From contig NC_083604.1 in NCBI RefSeq assembly GCF_029168945.1, positions 69,580,211 through 69,644,210 of the forward strand: a stretch of 64,000 nt of DNA, read 5' to 3'. Made by a program: the position numbers and the translations under genes. How positions within the stretch are numbered: position 1 is the first letter of the stretch; every line of letters begins with the position of its first letter. Origin of the DNA: Cannabis sativa (taxonomy: Eukaryota > Streptophyta > Magnoliopsida > Rosales > Cannabaceae). This document shows positions 11,718 to 21,559 of the stretch, one piece after another. The notes beneath the pieces were generated by a model. It was not told the DNA's origin. It was given only the letters and a program-made list of their open reading frames with translations, and ran no database searches.

Positions 11718-12148
11718 TGTGACAGTCAGTAGTCCCGTGATCCGTAAGGGGAAACACCGGGTAAGCTGTGCAATCCCACACCGCCTGGGGAAGGTCAAGT
11801 GGGATGATTCTGAGACTGTGTATGTATGGGACTACACAGTTGAAGAGGGCTTAAATGGATTGATTGGTACTACCTATATCAACAAGGTGCATCTTGTTTT
11901 TCGGTAGCCCATCTCGAAAGAACTCCACAGTTAAGCGTGCTTGACTTGGGAGCAATTTTAGGATGGGTGACCTCCTGGGAAGTTTTCCCAGGAAGCGTGC
12001 GAGTGAGGACAAAGCACGCTGAAAACACTCGTGTTGGTCTGTAGGGCCAGTCATCAATCCAGAAGCGACGCAGTGACGTACTCGTGTATAAGAGCCATTC
12101 ATTCCGTGGGTGTAAGGACCCAATGGAGGCTGAAGCGGGGACGTTACA
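11718..12148 (+). repeat. Cassandra left LTR
   Basis: 431 bp, TGTGAC...GTTACA. It differs from the right LTR near the start (CAGTCAGTAG against GGGCCGCAG) and around 12060, where the right LTR reads AGGAAGCAGCCAGAG. Confidence 0.9.
11886..11993 (+). other. 5S rRNA-like domain in Cassandra left LTR
   Basis: The segment follows the plant 5S rRNA order: CCCATC...GAACTCC, AGTTAAGCGTGC (box A region, 11929-11940), then AGGATGGGTGACCTCCTGGG (box C region, from 11960). These are the internal RNA polymerase III promoter parts of 5S genes. It is diverged from true 5S at several sites (GACTTGGGAGCAATTTT in place of the usual middle), so it is a retroelement domain and not a 5S rDNA gene. Confidence 0.9.
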
Positions 12149-12150
12149 AA

Positions 12151-12163
12151 TGGTATCGCAGCC
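12151..12163 (+). other. Primer-binding site of Cassandra
   Basis: TGGTATCGCAGCC begins two bases after the left LTR. It differs from the common plant TGGTATCAGAGCC (initiator/elongator methionine tRNA) at two positions. Confidence 0.8.
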
Positions 12164-12216
12164 TCGACCCACCGGAAGTGTGGTCGACGAGGACGTCGGA
12201 CCCCGTGGGGGGTGAT

Positions 12217-12650
12217 TGTGACGGGCCGCAGTCCCGTGATCCGTAAGGGGAAACACCGGGTAAGCTGTGCAATCCCACACCGCCTGGGGAAGGTCAAGTG
12301 GGATGATTCTGAGACTGTGTATGTATGGGACTACACAGTTGAAGAGGGCTTAAATGGATTGATTGGTACTACCTATATCAACAAGGTGCATCTTGTTTTT
12401 CGGTAGCCCATCTCGAAAGAACTCCACAGTTAAGCGTGCTTGACTTGGGAGCAATTTTAGGATGGGTGACCTCCTGGGAAGTTTTCCCAGGAAGCGTGCG
12501 AGTGAGGACAAAGCACGCTGAAAACACTCGTGTTGGTCTGTAGGGCCAGTCATCAATCCAGGAAGCAGCCAGAGTGAAGTACTCGTGTATAAGAGCCATT
12601 CATTCCGTGGGTGTAAGGACCCAATGGAGGCTTGAAGCGGGGACGTTACA
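12217..12650 (+). repeat. Cassandra right LTR
   Basis: 434 bp, TGTGACGGGCC...GTTACA, followed by the ATAGC duplication and then resumption of the LINE sequence. Confidence 0.9.
12385..12492 (+). other. 5S rRNA-like domain in Cassandra right LTR
   Basis: Same domain as in the left LTR: AGTTAAGCGTGC at 12428-12439 and the box C-like AGGATGGGTGACCTCCTGGG from 12459. No difference from the left copy was seen in these promoter words. Confidence 0.9.
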
Positions 12651-12655
12651 ATAGC

Positions 12656-13426
12656 CAATCCCACAGATTTAATAAGAGTAGCACGCCCAGCTTTAGATAA
12701 AGTTTCAGCTTTCCACCCCTGAAGCTTTGACGTGAGATTGTCCAGAATAAAATTGAAGTCAGCATCCTTCTGCCTGGACCTAAAAAGAGGCAGACCCAAA
12801 TATTTGATACAACCTTCTGGGGAATCAATCCCCAAAGCTTCCTTAATTTCTCCTCGTAAGCTGACCGGGGTATTTTTACTAAAGAAAATAGAAGTTTTGA
12901 GCTTGTTGACCTATTGACCCGACCAAGAGCAGAAATTCTCTAGGCATCTCCAGTAGCTATTCACCTCAATTAAATTTGCGCGTCCGACAAGAATTAAGTC
13001 ATCCGCAAAGAAAATGTGAGAAAGAGTCGGACCACTTCTACTAAGTTTAATACCCTGAATAGAACCCTGATCAAGAGCCACATGAAATAATCTTGATAAA
13101 ACTTCCGCAGCCCAGATGAACAGATAAGGTGAAAGGGGGTCACCCTGCCGAAGCCCGCAAGAAGGATTGAAACTTCCCACCTTGCCCCTATTAAGGCAGA
13201 TATTTAGCGAAGTAGTTGAGATACACTGAGAAATCCACAGACGGAATTTCTGGGGGATTCCAGAGCACTCCAAAACATGGTCAATGAATCTCCAGCTCAA
13301 TTTGTCATAAGCTTTGACCAGATCGATTTTTATTGCAAAGAAACCCTCCTTGCCTTTCTTCCGATTGAACGAGTGAATAATTTCTTGGACAATAACATTG
13401 TTGTCATGGATGTTCCTACCCGGGAC
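12656..13426 (-). pseudogene. LINE reverse transcriptase C-terminal part
   Basis: Minus-strand frames encode the palm and thumb of a LINE RT. The segment from 13300 contains GLRQGDPLSPYLF followed by the catalytic HIFFADDLILVG box. A TAG near 12911 interrupts the frame right after that box; the same frame then continues with SPEGCIKYLGLPLF and KLQGWKAETLSKAGRATLI until the Cassandra insertion. The fingers and the N-terminal endonuclease are missing beyond 13426 because of 5' truncation. Confidence 0.85.
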
Positions 13427-13442
13427 AAAGATCTTCTAGAAC
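13427..13442. repeat. Target-site duplication of LINE, right copy
   Basis: Exact second copy of AAAGATCTTCTAGAAC. It marks the 5' truncation point of the LINE and shows that both flanks come from one insertion event. Confidence 0.9.
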
Positions 13443-15038
13443 TTTGAGTATTAGTGTTGTGGAGTAGTGAAAACATAAGTAACATACTAATGTTTCTTTT
13501 GCTAAATAATAAAGTTTTACCGTTTTATAACAACATCAAAAATTAGAAGCACCTTCAGTTCACTCAACCTTCACCTTCTATATATATCTAATAATACATA
13601 ATTAGAATCAAGAAACACTAAAATTTAGAGAAAGATTAGTACTCGTGTATATATATATACTCATATATATAGTAGGATTGGACGACAAAAAATACAAAAT
13701 CCACAAAAGACATTAAATCATTAATGCGGACTAAAATTGTTAAGCTAAATCGTACTAATCAACATTAAAACTCTACCAAGACACTGAAACCCTTAAGAAA
13801 TACCCTACACGAAAAATTATGCACCAGAATTTTTCACACGCCCTAAAAATACATGATCAACTATCTAAAATTTCCAGCATTAAGTTATACATCTGTTTGA
13901 AGTAAAGAAGAACTAACGTGTCAGAGTGAAGGTTTTGAGATAGGAATTCGAATGTCATGTTTTGGGCAAATCGATGATACCACAACTGGAATATGATCCA
14001 AGCATTGAAGCCTCGACCCGAAAGCATGAACTTCCTCGATTAATCCCTCGATTTCAGCTGGAAGTCCCTCACGACTGGAAAATTCGAAGGATCTATGTTG
14101 AGATTTAGGAGAGGTGCACATGGGTATTCCCTTGAATAAATTCTAAGAATGAGGCGAAGTACTTCGTCGCAATATGCAAACATTCACTGGGAAGCTTTGG
14201 GAGTTACCTTTCTCTTAAATGATTTTTTCTTCTTTGAAAAATTCTAGGTTAAAAAACTTAAGTGGAGAAAAAATGGTGGATGGACGACTCAATCTATATT
14301 TATGAGTAAGATGACAATCTGTGTACTTCTGATCTGACGGTCCATATCACATCCTAAAAAACACAGATACATCCAATGGTTAAGATAACAGAAGGGTCAA
14401 AATTTAATGCCTTATGTAGGATCGAGGTAATTCAAAATGATGACACACGCCTTGAGAGTCCGCTAACATAGACCAACCGTCAATTTGCTTCCCCTGATTG
14501 CACGTGCCTTTTCAAGGCGAATGGAGTGCACAAACCAAGGAGTTCACAACACGTATGCACTAGGCAAATGAAAGGACCGCCAACTTCCACCTCTTATTGC
14601 TTTGGAATTTCGGCAGGACCTTTCCCTTCCCAATTCCACATCTCCATACGTATCCGAAACGAAGGCTACAAGCCTCCGCGACTCTTAAGCCCCGAAGTCT
14701 TGGGGTGAATGTTATTCAAATTTCTAGACAAATGACGCGAATAATTTCAAAGCCCAATATCAGCTAAGGGAGGCCTAAACATGCGCCCAACAACTAAGTC
14801 AAATCAAAACTCTAGTCTAGTAATGAGTTGCAATTCGCTAAAATTGCCAAGGTCGAATCATCTTGATCTGAAAAAGGCCATCTAGACCAGAAACGAAGAG
14901 TCTCTCAAAACCGATCTAAAGCCCTCCTGGAAGTAATTTGGAAGAGAGTAATCGAAGAGTCACTCCAATGGATTCTGAACCTCAAGCTAACTCAGAATCC
15001 TTCAAACACGGGGTATACCGTGTTAGAGTTTGTCCCCA
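13443..15038. other. Intergenic DNA, no gene recognised
   Basis: Several short open frames exist (for example 13921-14121 minus and 14526-14708 plus) but none shows a known domain or coding-like exon structure. Composition is less AT-rich from about 14430 to 15040, which suggests an old repeat, but no paired ends were found. Confidence 0.4.
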
Positions 15039-15518
15039 GCCAAAAGTGTGGTCGACAAGAACCTCAGACCTCGTAAGGGGGGTAATTCGGACAGTCAATA
15101 GTCTCGTGATCTGTAAGGGGAAATACTAGGTAAGGTGTGCAATCCCACATCGCCCGGGAAAGGTTAATTGTGATGATTCTAAGATTGTGTAAATATGGGA
15201 TTACACAGTTGAAGAGGGCTTAAATAGATTTATTGGTACTACCTATAACAATAAGGTGCATCTTGTTTTCTAGTGGCCTATCACGAAAGAACTCCATAGT
15301 TAAGCGTGCTTAACTTGGGATAATTTTAGGATGGGTGACTTCCTGAAAAGTTTTCCCAGGAAGCATGAGAGTGAGGATAAAGTACACTCGAAACACTCAT
15401 GTTAGTTTGTAGATTCAGTCGTCATTTTAGGAAGCAGCCAAAGTGACGTAATCGTATATAATAGCCCTCATTCCGTGAGTGTAAGGGTCCAATAGAGGCT
15501 TGAAGCGGGGACGTTACA
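15039..15518 (+). mobile_element. Decayed Cassandra copy: internal fragment plus one LTR
   Basis: From 15039 the internal Cassandra words reappear (AAAGTGTGGTCGACAAGA, then TCGTAAGGGGGGTAATTC), followed by an LTR-like segment at 15087-15518 ending GGGGACGTTACA. It matches the complete copy at 11718-12650 over its length but with many substitutions, mostly C/G to T/A, including inside the 5S-like domain (about 15255-15365). The left LTR is missing. This copy is clearly older than the one in the LINE. Confidence 0.85.
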
Positions 15519-16339
15519 TAATCCTACCAACACTAGTACTTTTAGGGTACTAAGTGCATGTGGTATAACAAATAATTGTATTATTAATCCTACCAATACT
15601 AGTACTTTTGAGGTATTTAGTGCATGTGGTACATCGATTAGTCTTGTTACCAATCCTAATAGCACTAGTACTTTTTGGATACTGGGTGCATGTGGTATAG
15701 CGATTGGTTGTGCAATCAACGGTACCAGCACTAGTACTTTCAGGGTACTGAGTGCATGAGGTACAACTGTTGGTTACACATAGTATAAATTGATACTACC
15801 AATATTAGTACTTTTCGGGTATTGAGTGCATGTGGTATAACTATTTATCATACTATAGTCAAGAATGTTTGAAACATTTATGCGTTGGACGTGGGTTAGA
15901 CTTGTGATTAGGTGTATGGGTGCCTAAGTTACAAATTAGGTTATATGTTTATATTTATGCTTTTCTTACTGAGTCTGTCGACTCATAGTTACGTGCTTTG
16001 TGTGTAGGTAAATACAAGACAAAAGCTAACGACATTGAGTTTGGAGCTCCATGAAGATTATACATCTGAACGGTTAGACCTGGTGCATTGGGATCTTCAG
16101 GACAACGTGGGCTCAAATTTTGTTAGTTGTTGGGCGACACCTTTTGATCTGTTGTAATGTTTGAAAATGTTTACGGGATCCCAAAATTGTAAACTTATAT
16201 ATCATTAATTAATAAAATTTATTATTATTATTATTAAAGTTTTTGTTAATCACGTCTTACACTAAAATTTTTGGTTAGCAAAGGTTAGCATATTAATTTA
16301 AAAATTACTATAGCACGCCTAAGCTAGTAGGGTGTTACA
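15519..16339 (+). mobile_element. LTR remnant with internal minisatellite
   Basis: Starting right after the decayed Cassandra, the segment holds five copies of a repeat of about 65 bp and then single-copy sequence ending GTAGGGTGTTACA at 16339. An ending in TGTTACA with CTTACTGAGTCTGTCGACTC upstream (about 15964) resembles Ty3-type LTR sequence in plants. No coding part and no partner LTR are present, so a solo or truncated LTR is the likely identity, inferred from style alone. Confidence 0.45.
15529..15850. repeat. Minisatellite, about 65-bp unit, five copies
   Basis: The word CACTAGTACTTTT (with small changes) recurs at about 15531, 15598, 15663, 15729 and 15803, each followed by GGGTACTGAGTGCATGTGG-like sequence. 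Spacing is 65-67 bp for the first four and 74 bp for the last. A minus-strand ORF (15468-15731) merely reads the repeat as a periodic peptide and is not a gene. Confidence 0.85.
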
Positions 16340-17997
16340 AATTTCATTAACACACACAATATATTTTGACCTAAAACACTTTTCACACACTAAACGAAAC
16401 ATCTCATATTTTTTGAAAATACCACAAAATAATAAATTTTGTGAATTTTATCAAATATGCCAATGAGAAACTTTACAGATTGTTATGAAGTCTATATTCG
16501 TGACACTTTAAATTATTCAGTTTATTACAAAAACTCGTTGGATTCAAAATAATTACAATATACATTATTTTATAAAAAATTTATAAATTTTCTAAATACT
16601 AAAAACAAAGACACTACTACCAGTAAATTACACCAAATATGGGATTCTACAAAAAAGTTTGATAAATATGGCTTTTTTAACTTATCCACCCTTATATGGC
16701 ATTTATCCAAATTTAAAGGTATATATTGTATTTCCTTTGCCACATTTTTGTAAATTCAATCTTAAATCCCATATTGTGTATTCAGCCCAATTTGAAAGGG
16801 TATGTTTGTAATTTTATATTATTTTTTGCCAACCGTTTTTTTTTTCATGGGTTGTTTTTTTAAAAAAAAAATAAAAAATAAAAGCCAGCCTTGTCTTTTC
16901 AACTTCTGCATGTAATGAGTACCCCTATTACTCATCTACTATTTTCCTTTCATTTCATTTCAAAGTTTCTTCTTCTAACCAGTTTGTGCATCCCATTTTA
17001 GGGTTTCTTTCTCTTTCTTTTTTTCTTCTTTTCGTTGATATTCATCTCATTCTATTATCTTTGTTTTGTTCTTCTTCTTCTTCCTTTATCTTAACAATTT
17101 TTTTCCCTTCTTATTTCGACGGCGTCATCCTCATCGCAAGTCATCGGCGGCAACCCGTTTGCATTTTTGTTTGTGGTGTGGATTGGAGTTGCTATAAGGT
17201 TTGTTCATATTATCTTTTGATTTTTTTTATGTTTTTGATTAGTGGGTATCTTAGTGTTGTTGTTGTTACAAGTTTCAAAAATGGAAGTATTATATTATCT
17301 TTGTTGCTTTATGGGTTCAGGTTATATTTGTTTTTTATGGGTTGTTTTAAGTTTCCAGTGTTATATTTGAGTCTATTTTTGTTGGTGGGTGTGTGGTTTT
17401 TGTGTTTCGATTTTTGTTGTTTTAATAAGGTAATAAGTTGATGATGTTCTCTTAATTTTTCAAGCCTCATAATGATGTTGTGAACCAAGTTGTGTGCTTT
17501 TGAATAGGTGTTATTTGTCCTGTTTTTGCCGAGTTTATGTAGGTGTGTGTCGAGTGTTGGTGGAATGGGTGTTAGAGCATCGGTTGCTATTTTGAGTTGA
17601 AAATTTTGCTATCAAAATGTAGAGCAGAATGAGAATAAGTGGGGGACTGTGTATTAGCTTTTTTGATGTGTTCATGTTTTGTTGTACTTTTTTTTTAATG
17701 GAAACCTTTTTTAGTGATTTCTGAGGTAATTAATTAAAAAGTAAAAGAAACTATTAGCTGTATATCATAAACTTAAAACAGTGAATCCGCTAATGATTTA
17801 CAACATTGTTAAGCACTTTGACATTGTGTGAGATTTATGGTTGTGTGTGTATATATATATATATTCATATTGTACTTAATCTCCCCATGTCTGAACCAAT
17901 CAAGCGAAGAGTGTACTCAGTCAATGGTGCATCCTAATGATTAATTTGTTAGTATTGATGATATTAACTCAATAATTTTTTTTAACATATATATATA

Positions 17998-18201
17998 ATC
18001 AACAAGCTCCTGGAAGTAAGAGTAGACTTTATTACAAGTATCAGAGTTCCACACAAACTCATTGGTGGGATCAAGAATAAAGGTGAGCTTATCCATCCGG
18101 GTTTGATCGAATTCGCATGTAACAGGGTCTATATAAGATGCATAGATCCTCACATGTCGAGTCACACTACTCAACCATTGCCCACCATATTCTCTGTTCA
18201 T
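17998..18201 (-). pseudogene. ndhM: Antisense exon fragment of ndhM (chloroplast NDH subunit M)
   Basis: The minus-strand frame reads KNMNREYGGQWLSSVTRHVR, continues with YIDPVTCEFDQTRMDKLT and DPTNEFVWNSDTCNKVYSYF, and ends QELVD, matching the conserved core of plant NdhM. NdhM is a nuclear-encoded subunit of the chloroplast NAD(P)H dehydrogenase-like complex in photosystem I cyclic electron flow. Only about 68 codons are present of a protein of roughly 210-220 residues. Similarity stops abruptly after ELVD, where AT-rich sequence follows with no donor splice site; the transit peptide and C-terminal half are absent. Most changes are conservative and no stop interrupts the fragment, so capture may be recent. 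It lies opposite in strand to the neighbouring DUF1985 gene. Confidence 0.85.
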
Positions 18202-18451
18202 GTTCTTTCTTTTCACATTTTACTATTTTTCCTTTGTGATTGATCTTTCATACTCTTTATTTTATCTTTTCTAGAAAAAGAATGTCTTTATTGTGCTTGT
18301 TATAAACCGGTTTTATTTATTAAATATTGGTAGCTATGTAAGAGCTCATAAACTGGTTTTAGACTTTAATTATTAAATTGTATTTATTTGTGTTTGTTAT
18401 CATCATTTCTATTTTATTTCGTTTTCACTTTGTATTTATGTTTTTTAACAG

Positions 18452-20999
18452 ATGGAACGAGTTGCTGAAACTGGTTCAGTCGTTGGCAGTAAAAGAAAAT
18501 CTTCTCGTAATATTGGTGGTATATCAAAAAAGGGTAAAACAAAAAAATATATATATGGTATGTTTATACATTTTACATGTTATGTGTTTGTATTATTGTA
18601 TTAAAATATGTTTTTTTTTTCTTATTTTGATTATGTTTCATTATTATTTACATTATTTTTTGTTAATGTTTAGGCAAAGTTGTCTGATTCCATAAATGAT
18701 AGTTCTGAGCATATTGTTGATTTTATAAGTAAAGAAAAAAAGAAAATCCTGTTGAAGTCTGTGACAAGAAGAAAGCGCCTGATGGAACCGAGTGGTTCTT
18801 CTATTCATGTTGCCCCTACGGTAATTATTACATGAAACTGGTTTCTTTTTGTCAATTGTATATTTTGTTATAATTTAGTATTATTGTTATGAAACCGGTT
18901 TTTATCCCTTATATATTTATTTGTAGGTTATATATTTCATTGTTAAACTGGTTTTATGTAGATCAAAGTTGTTTTGATTTTAGTGAAACTTTTTTTTTTT
19001 GTTTTTGTATTTGTTTCTTTATTTTTGTTATTTGATATTTTAAATTATTTTTCTGTTTGTTTCTTGAATTTATATCTCAGATGTTTTATTTTAAAACTAA
19101 ACCCAAAAAGAGATTCGGATGTGTTGCTCAAGATTTCAACAATACAAGTGTCCTCCTTGAAATGAAGTTAAGATTTTCACGTGAGTAGGAAAAAATCTTA
19201 CGAAAGACGCTATTTGGATTTTTGTTTGATATGCATACACTTGTTTTTCAAAAAGAATTAGTGCATCTTATATTATTAAGGCAACTTAACACAAAGAGGG
19301 ATGATGAGGAGTGTTGGTATAAGATAGGTTCTAAAGCCGTTAGATTTGGAGTAGAGGAGTTTTCAGCTATAACTGGTTTTAATTGTAGTGGTCAATACGA
19401 CTTGAAACCTCTTAGCAAAAAGAAGATGCTAAAGTTTAAAGCTAGGATGTTTCCTAACTTTGCCATTACTGACAAAGTCACAAGAAAGGATGTGAGAGAT
19501 GTTTTTCTTGATCAAGAATTTCTCATGGATGATGATGATGTAGTTAAGATGGGCGTTGTGTATTTACTCTCTTGCTACTTGTTTGGATTTACACATGACA
19601 AAAAGGTAGATAATTTTCTTTTTGGGCTTGTTAATGGTGATGATTATCTAGATGTTCTAAATGGTTTTGCGTTTGAAAAAATGCTTTGGGAGAGGACATT
19701 CTACTATTTGACAATTGCTATTAAGGATGGTAATTCTATATTTGATGAACTTGAAGCAAAGGGTAAGAAGTTCAAGAAGTACAAACTTCCTGGATTTGTT
19801 GTTCCCTTTCATGTTTGGCTTTATGAGATTATTCCTAGTTTATCCCCTGAATATTGTGTGAGGAAAGGTTCTGAGTTTCGCCGAATACTTAATTGGCAAA
19901 GTTTCGATGTTCCTGGTTTTGTGACTTTACTCGAAAAGGTTTTCAATAACCCTGAGGTATAATAGTCTTTGTAACTGGTTTTGCTATTTAATTTTTTATT
20001 TGGCATGTTTTATAGTATTGAAACTTGTGTTTTTTAACGGGTCATTGTAGATGATTTTCGTCTTACTGATGCTGAGAGATGTAATCGTCTTTTGAAGAAT
20101 TTTAAGTTTCAACCCGTGTATCTTCCTAAGAGTGTGGATGATGAAAAGGTAAGAAACCAGTTTTTAAACATTTTTTTCTTACAAATTGTTTTGCTAATAT
20201 TTCATATTCTCTTTTTTTAATATTTTTTGTGTCTTTTGTAGGATTTCGAGGAGAAGTTTGAGAATATTTGCAAAAGTTTATCATTTATTAAAGATTCTCA
20301 AGTATGCATTTGTAATGAGATGGCAATCTTTAGAGATGAGTTTTCTAGGGATTTGGCTAAGTTGAGTGGGATGATTGAAAAGATGAACTCTAAAAACCAT
20401 GAAAAGATGGACACAGCCTATTTGTTTGGTGCTTCTGATAGAGAGGTAAATCGTTTATTATTGTTTATATTAACGAAATTATTAGTTTCTTTTAATTTTC
20501 ATATGTAATTATTCTTTATTATAATTGATTATCACATTGAAGTTGGGTTTTTTTAAAAAAAAAAAAGTTGTTACTATTTTCTAATTAATTTTTCTTTTTG
20601 TATTGTATTTTTTCTTTATGTTTTTTTAAGAAATTTTTCTTTTTTAAAAAAAATTGAACAATTAGTTTAATTTGTTGTTGATTAAACTAGTTTTAAATGT
20701 TGGCACCGTTTTTTAAGTTATTTTTTGTTCCATTATTTTATTTTTTTTATGTTGTTGTTGAAATGGCTTTTTGAAGTTAATATGATTTTTTTAATATAGT
20801 TACCCTTATGTTTTTTCTTATTGTTTTTTGTATGAAACTGGTTTTCTTCTCTTTTAGTCAAAATATTTATTTTTTTCTTATTATTTTGTGTATGAAACTG
20901 GTTTTCTTCTCTTTTAATCAAATTATTTAATTTTTACAGGCTTATTATCGAGATTTGTCTGATGATGTTGGTGGTCTAGAATTGTCAGTTCAATTTTGA
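18452..20999 (+). pseudogene. DUF1985-containing MULE-associated gene, probably decayed
   Basis: Exon-like blocks with GT/AG borders run from an ATG at 18452 (MERVAETGSVVGSKRKSS) through about 18675-18821, 19081-19957, 20052-20150, 20243-20445 and 20941-20999. The main block (19222-19957, about 245 codons) carries a DUF1985 domain: LVFQKELVHLILLRQL, RFGVEEFSAITGFNC and LSCYLFGFTHDKKVDNF. DUF1985 is a plant domain usually joined to Ulp1-type cysteine protease genes that multiply with MULE transposons; its biochemical role is unknown to me. No Ulp1 catalytic region follows. A TAG lies just upstream of the main block (about 19186), and the last block runs straight into opposite-strand transposase sequence. 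Introns contain many copies of an AAACTGGTTTT word. Confidence 0.7.
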
Positions 21000-21559
21000 A
21001 AACCCTATGATCTGTTATAGTCTCCTTCCCCTCTTCATTCCTTTTTTTCTTGTGTTCTTCTGTTTTCTCAATTATAAAATCAGCAACATTGTCAGCTACT
21101 TGAAATATGTTTGACATTGATAGGAACTGGTTATCTGTTTCTGATGCCTCATCTTCATATTTTATGTCTTGAAATGATGGTTGGTTTGTAATTTGTAAAA
21201 CCAATTGTTGCACATCTGTGTTTTGTGTTACTGCTCCAGTGTCAGCGAATTGTTGTGGATTTAATTGCATTGCATGTTGTTCAATTCTTGTGATGCAAAG
21301 TGAAGAGTCGCTCACTCCAGGCTGCTTCTTTCTTAGTTCAATGTAAAACAATAGTGAGTTGTCACTTATGATCTTCATTGGTGATGAACCTGGGCTTAGC
21401 TGGTAGTTCATTTCAATTGGTGTGTTACAGTTGATCTCATTCTTTACCAATCCACCATTCTTTCAGAGAACATTTTGTTGGTATTAGCAGTCCAGTCATT
21501 ATGTAGTCTTGGTAGTTATTGTCATCTGTCAAATATCCTCCATATTGAATAACACACAT
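20998..21559 (-). pseudogene. MuDR-like transposase, N-terminal fragment
   Basis: From an ATG at 21559 the minus strand reads MCVIQYGGYLTDDNNYQDYI and LIPTKCSLKEWW, then after a +1 shift near 21450 continues with INCNTPIEMNYQLSP and IISDNSLLFYIELRK, followed by an acidic region. This order resembles the N-terminal region of plant MuDR/FAR1-like MULE transposases, ahead of the MULE catalytic domain. The DDE catalytic domain and SWIM zinc finger are absent. The fragment stops where the last DUF1985 exon begins on the other strand, which implies a rearrangement. It cannot mobilise anything by itself. Confidence 0.6.

Larger units (their letters stand above)
11713..12655 (+). mobile_element. Cassandra TRIM retrotransposon, complete, with target duplication
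   Basis: Two LTRs (11718-12148 and 12217-12650) flank only 68 bp of internal sequence. A 5-bp direct repeat, ATAGC, sits at 11713-11717 and 12651-12655. LTRs begin TGTGAC and end GTTACA. The internal part starts AA followed by a primer-binding site, TGGTATCGCAGCC, close to the methionine-tRNA PBS of plant retroelements. It ends in a G-rich tract, CCCCGTGGGGGGTGAT. There is no ORF, as is normal for TRIMs. Each LTR carries a 5S rRNA-like domain, the defining feature of the Cassandra family. The LTRs differ by several small changes near their ends, so the insertion is not brand new. Confidence 0.93.
10012..13426 (-). mobile_element. 5'-truncated LINE (L1-type) retrotransposon
   Basis: This minus-strand LINE is bounded by a 16-bp target duplication. 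Its 3' end is a poly(A) tract, seen as the run of T at 10012-10029. From 5' to 3' on the minus strand it encodes the end of a reverse transcriptase with an FADD catalytic box, the downstream thumb region, a zf-RVT domain and a plant-type RNase H. The endonuclease and early RT are absent, consistent with 5' truncation on insertion. A Cassandra TRIM (11718-12650) interrupts it. Excluding that, about 2.5 kb of LINE remains. Confidence 0.9.

Noticed and set aside
11886..11993. Genuine 5S rRNA gene
   Set aside because: Box A and box C words fit 5S, but the middle is diverged and the copy sits inside an LTR with an identical arrangement in the second LTR, which identifies Cassandra.
11851..12406. 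ORFs of 64-161 aa across the Cassandra LTRs
   Set aside because: They are open by chance on several frames of duplicated LTR sequence, including apparent fusions to LINE frames; TRIMs encode no protein.
15468..15731. 87-aa minus-strand ORF with periodic peptide
   Set aside because: It is the translation of the 65-bp minisatellite.
15529..15850. CRISPR-like array
   Set aside because: Repeats are degenerate and 65 bp long without unique spacers, in a plant nuclear context; it is a minisatellite.
16986..17441. 151-aa ORF as a membrane protein gene
   Set aside because: T-rich sequence yields runs of Phe/Leu that mimic membrane helices. No conserved motif, and it lies in the non-coding edge of the MULE-like composite.
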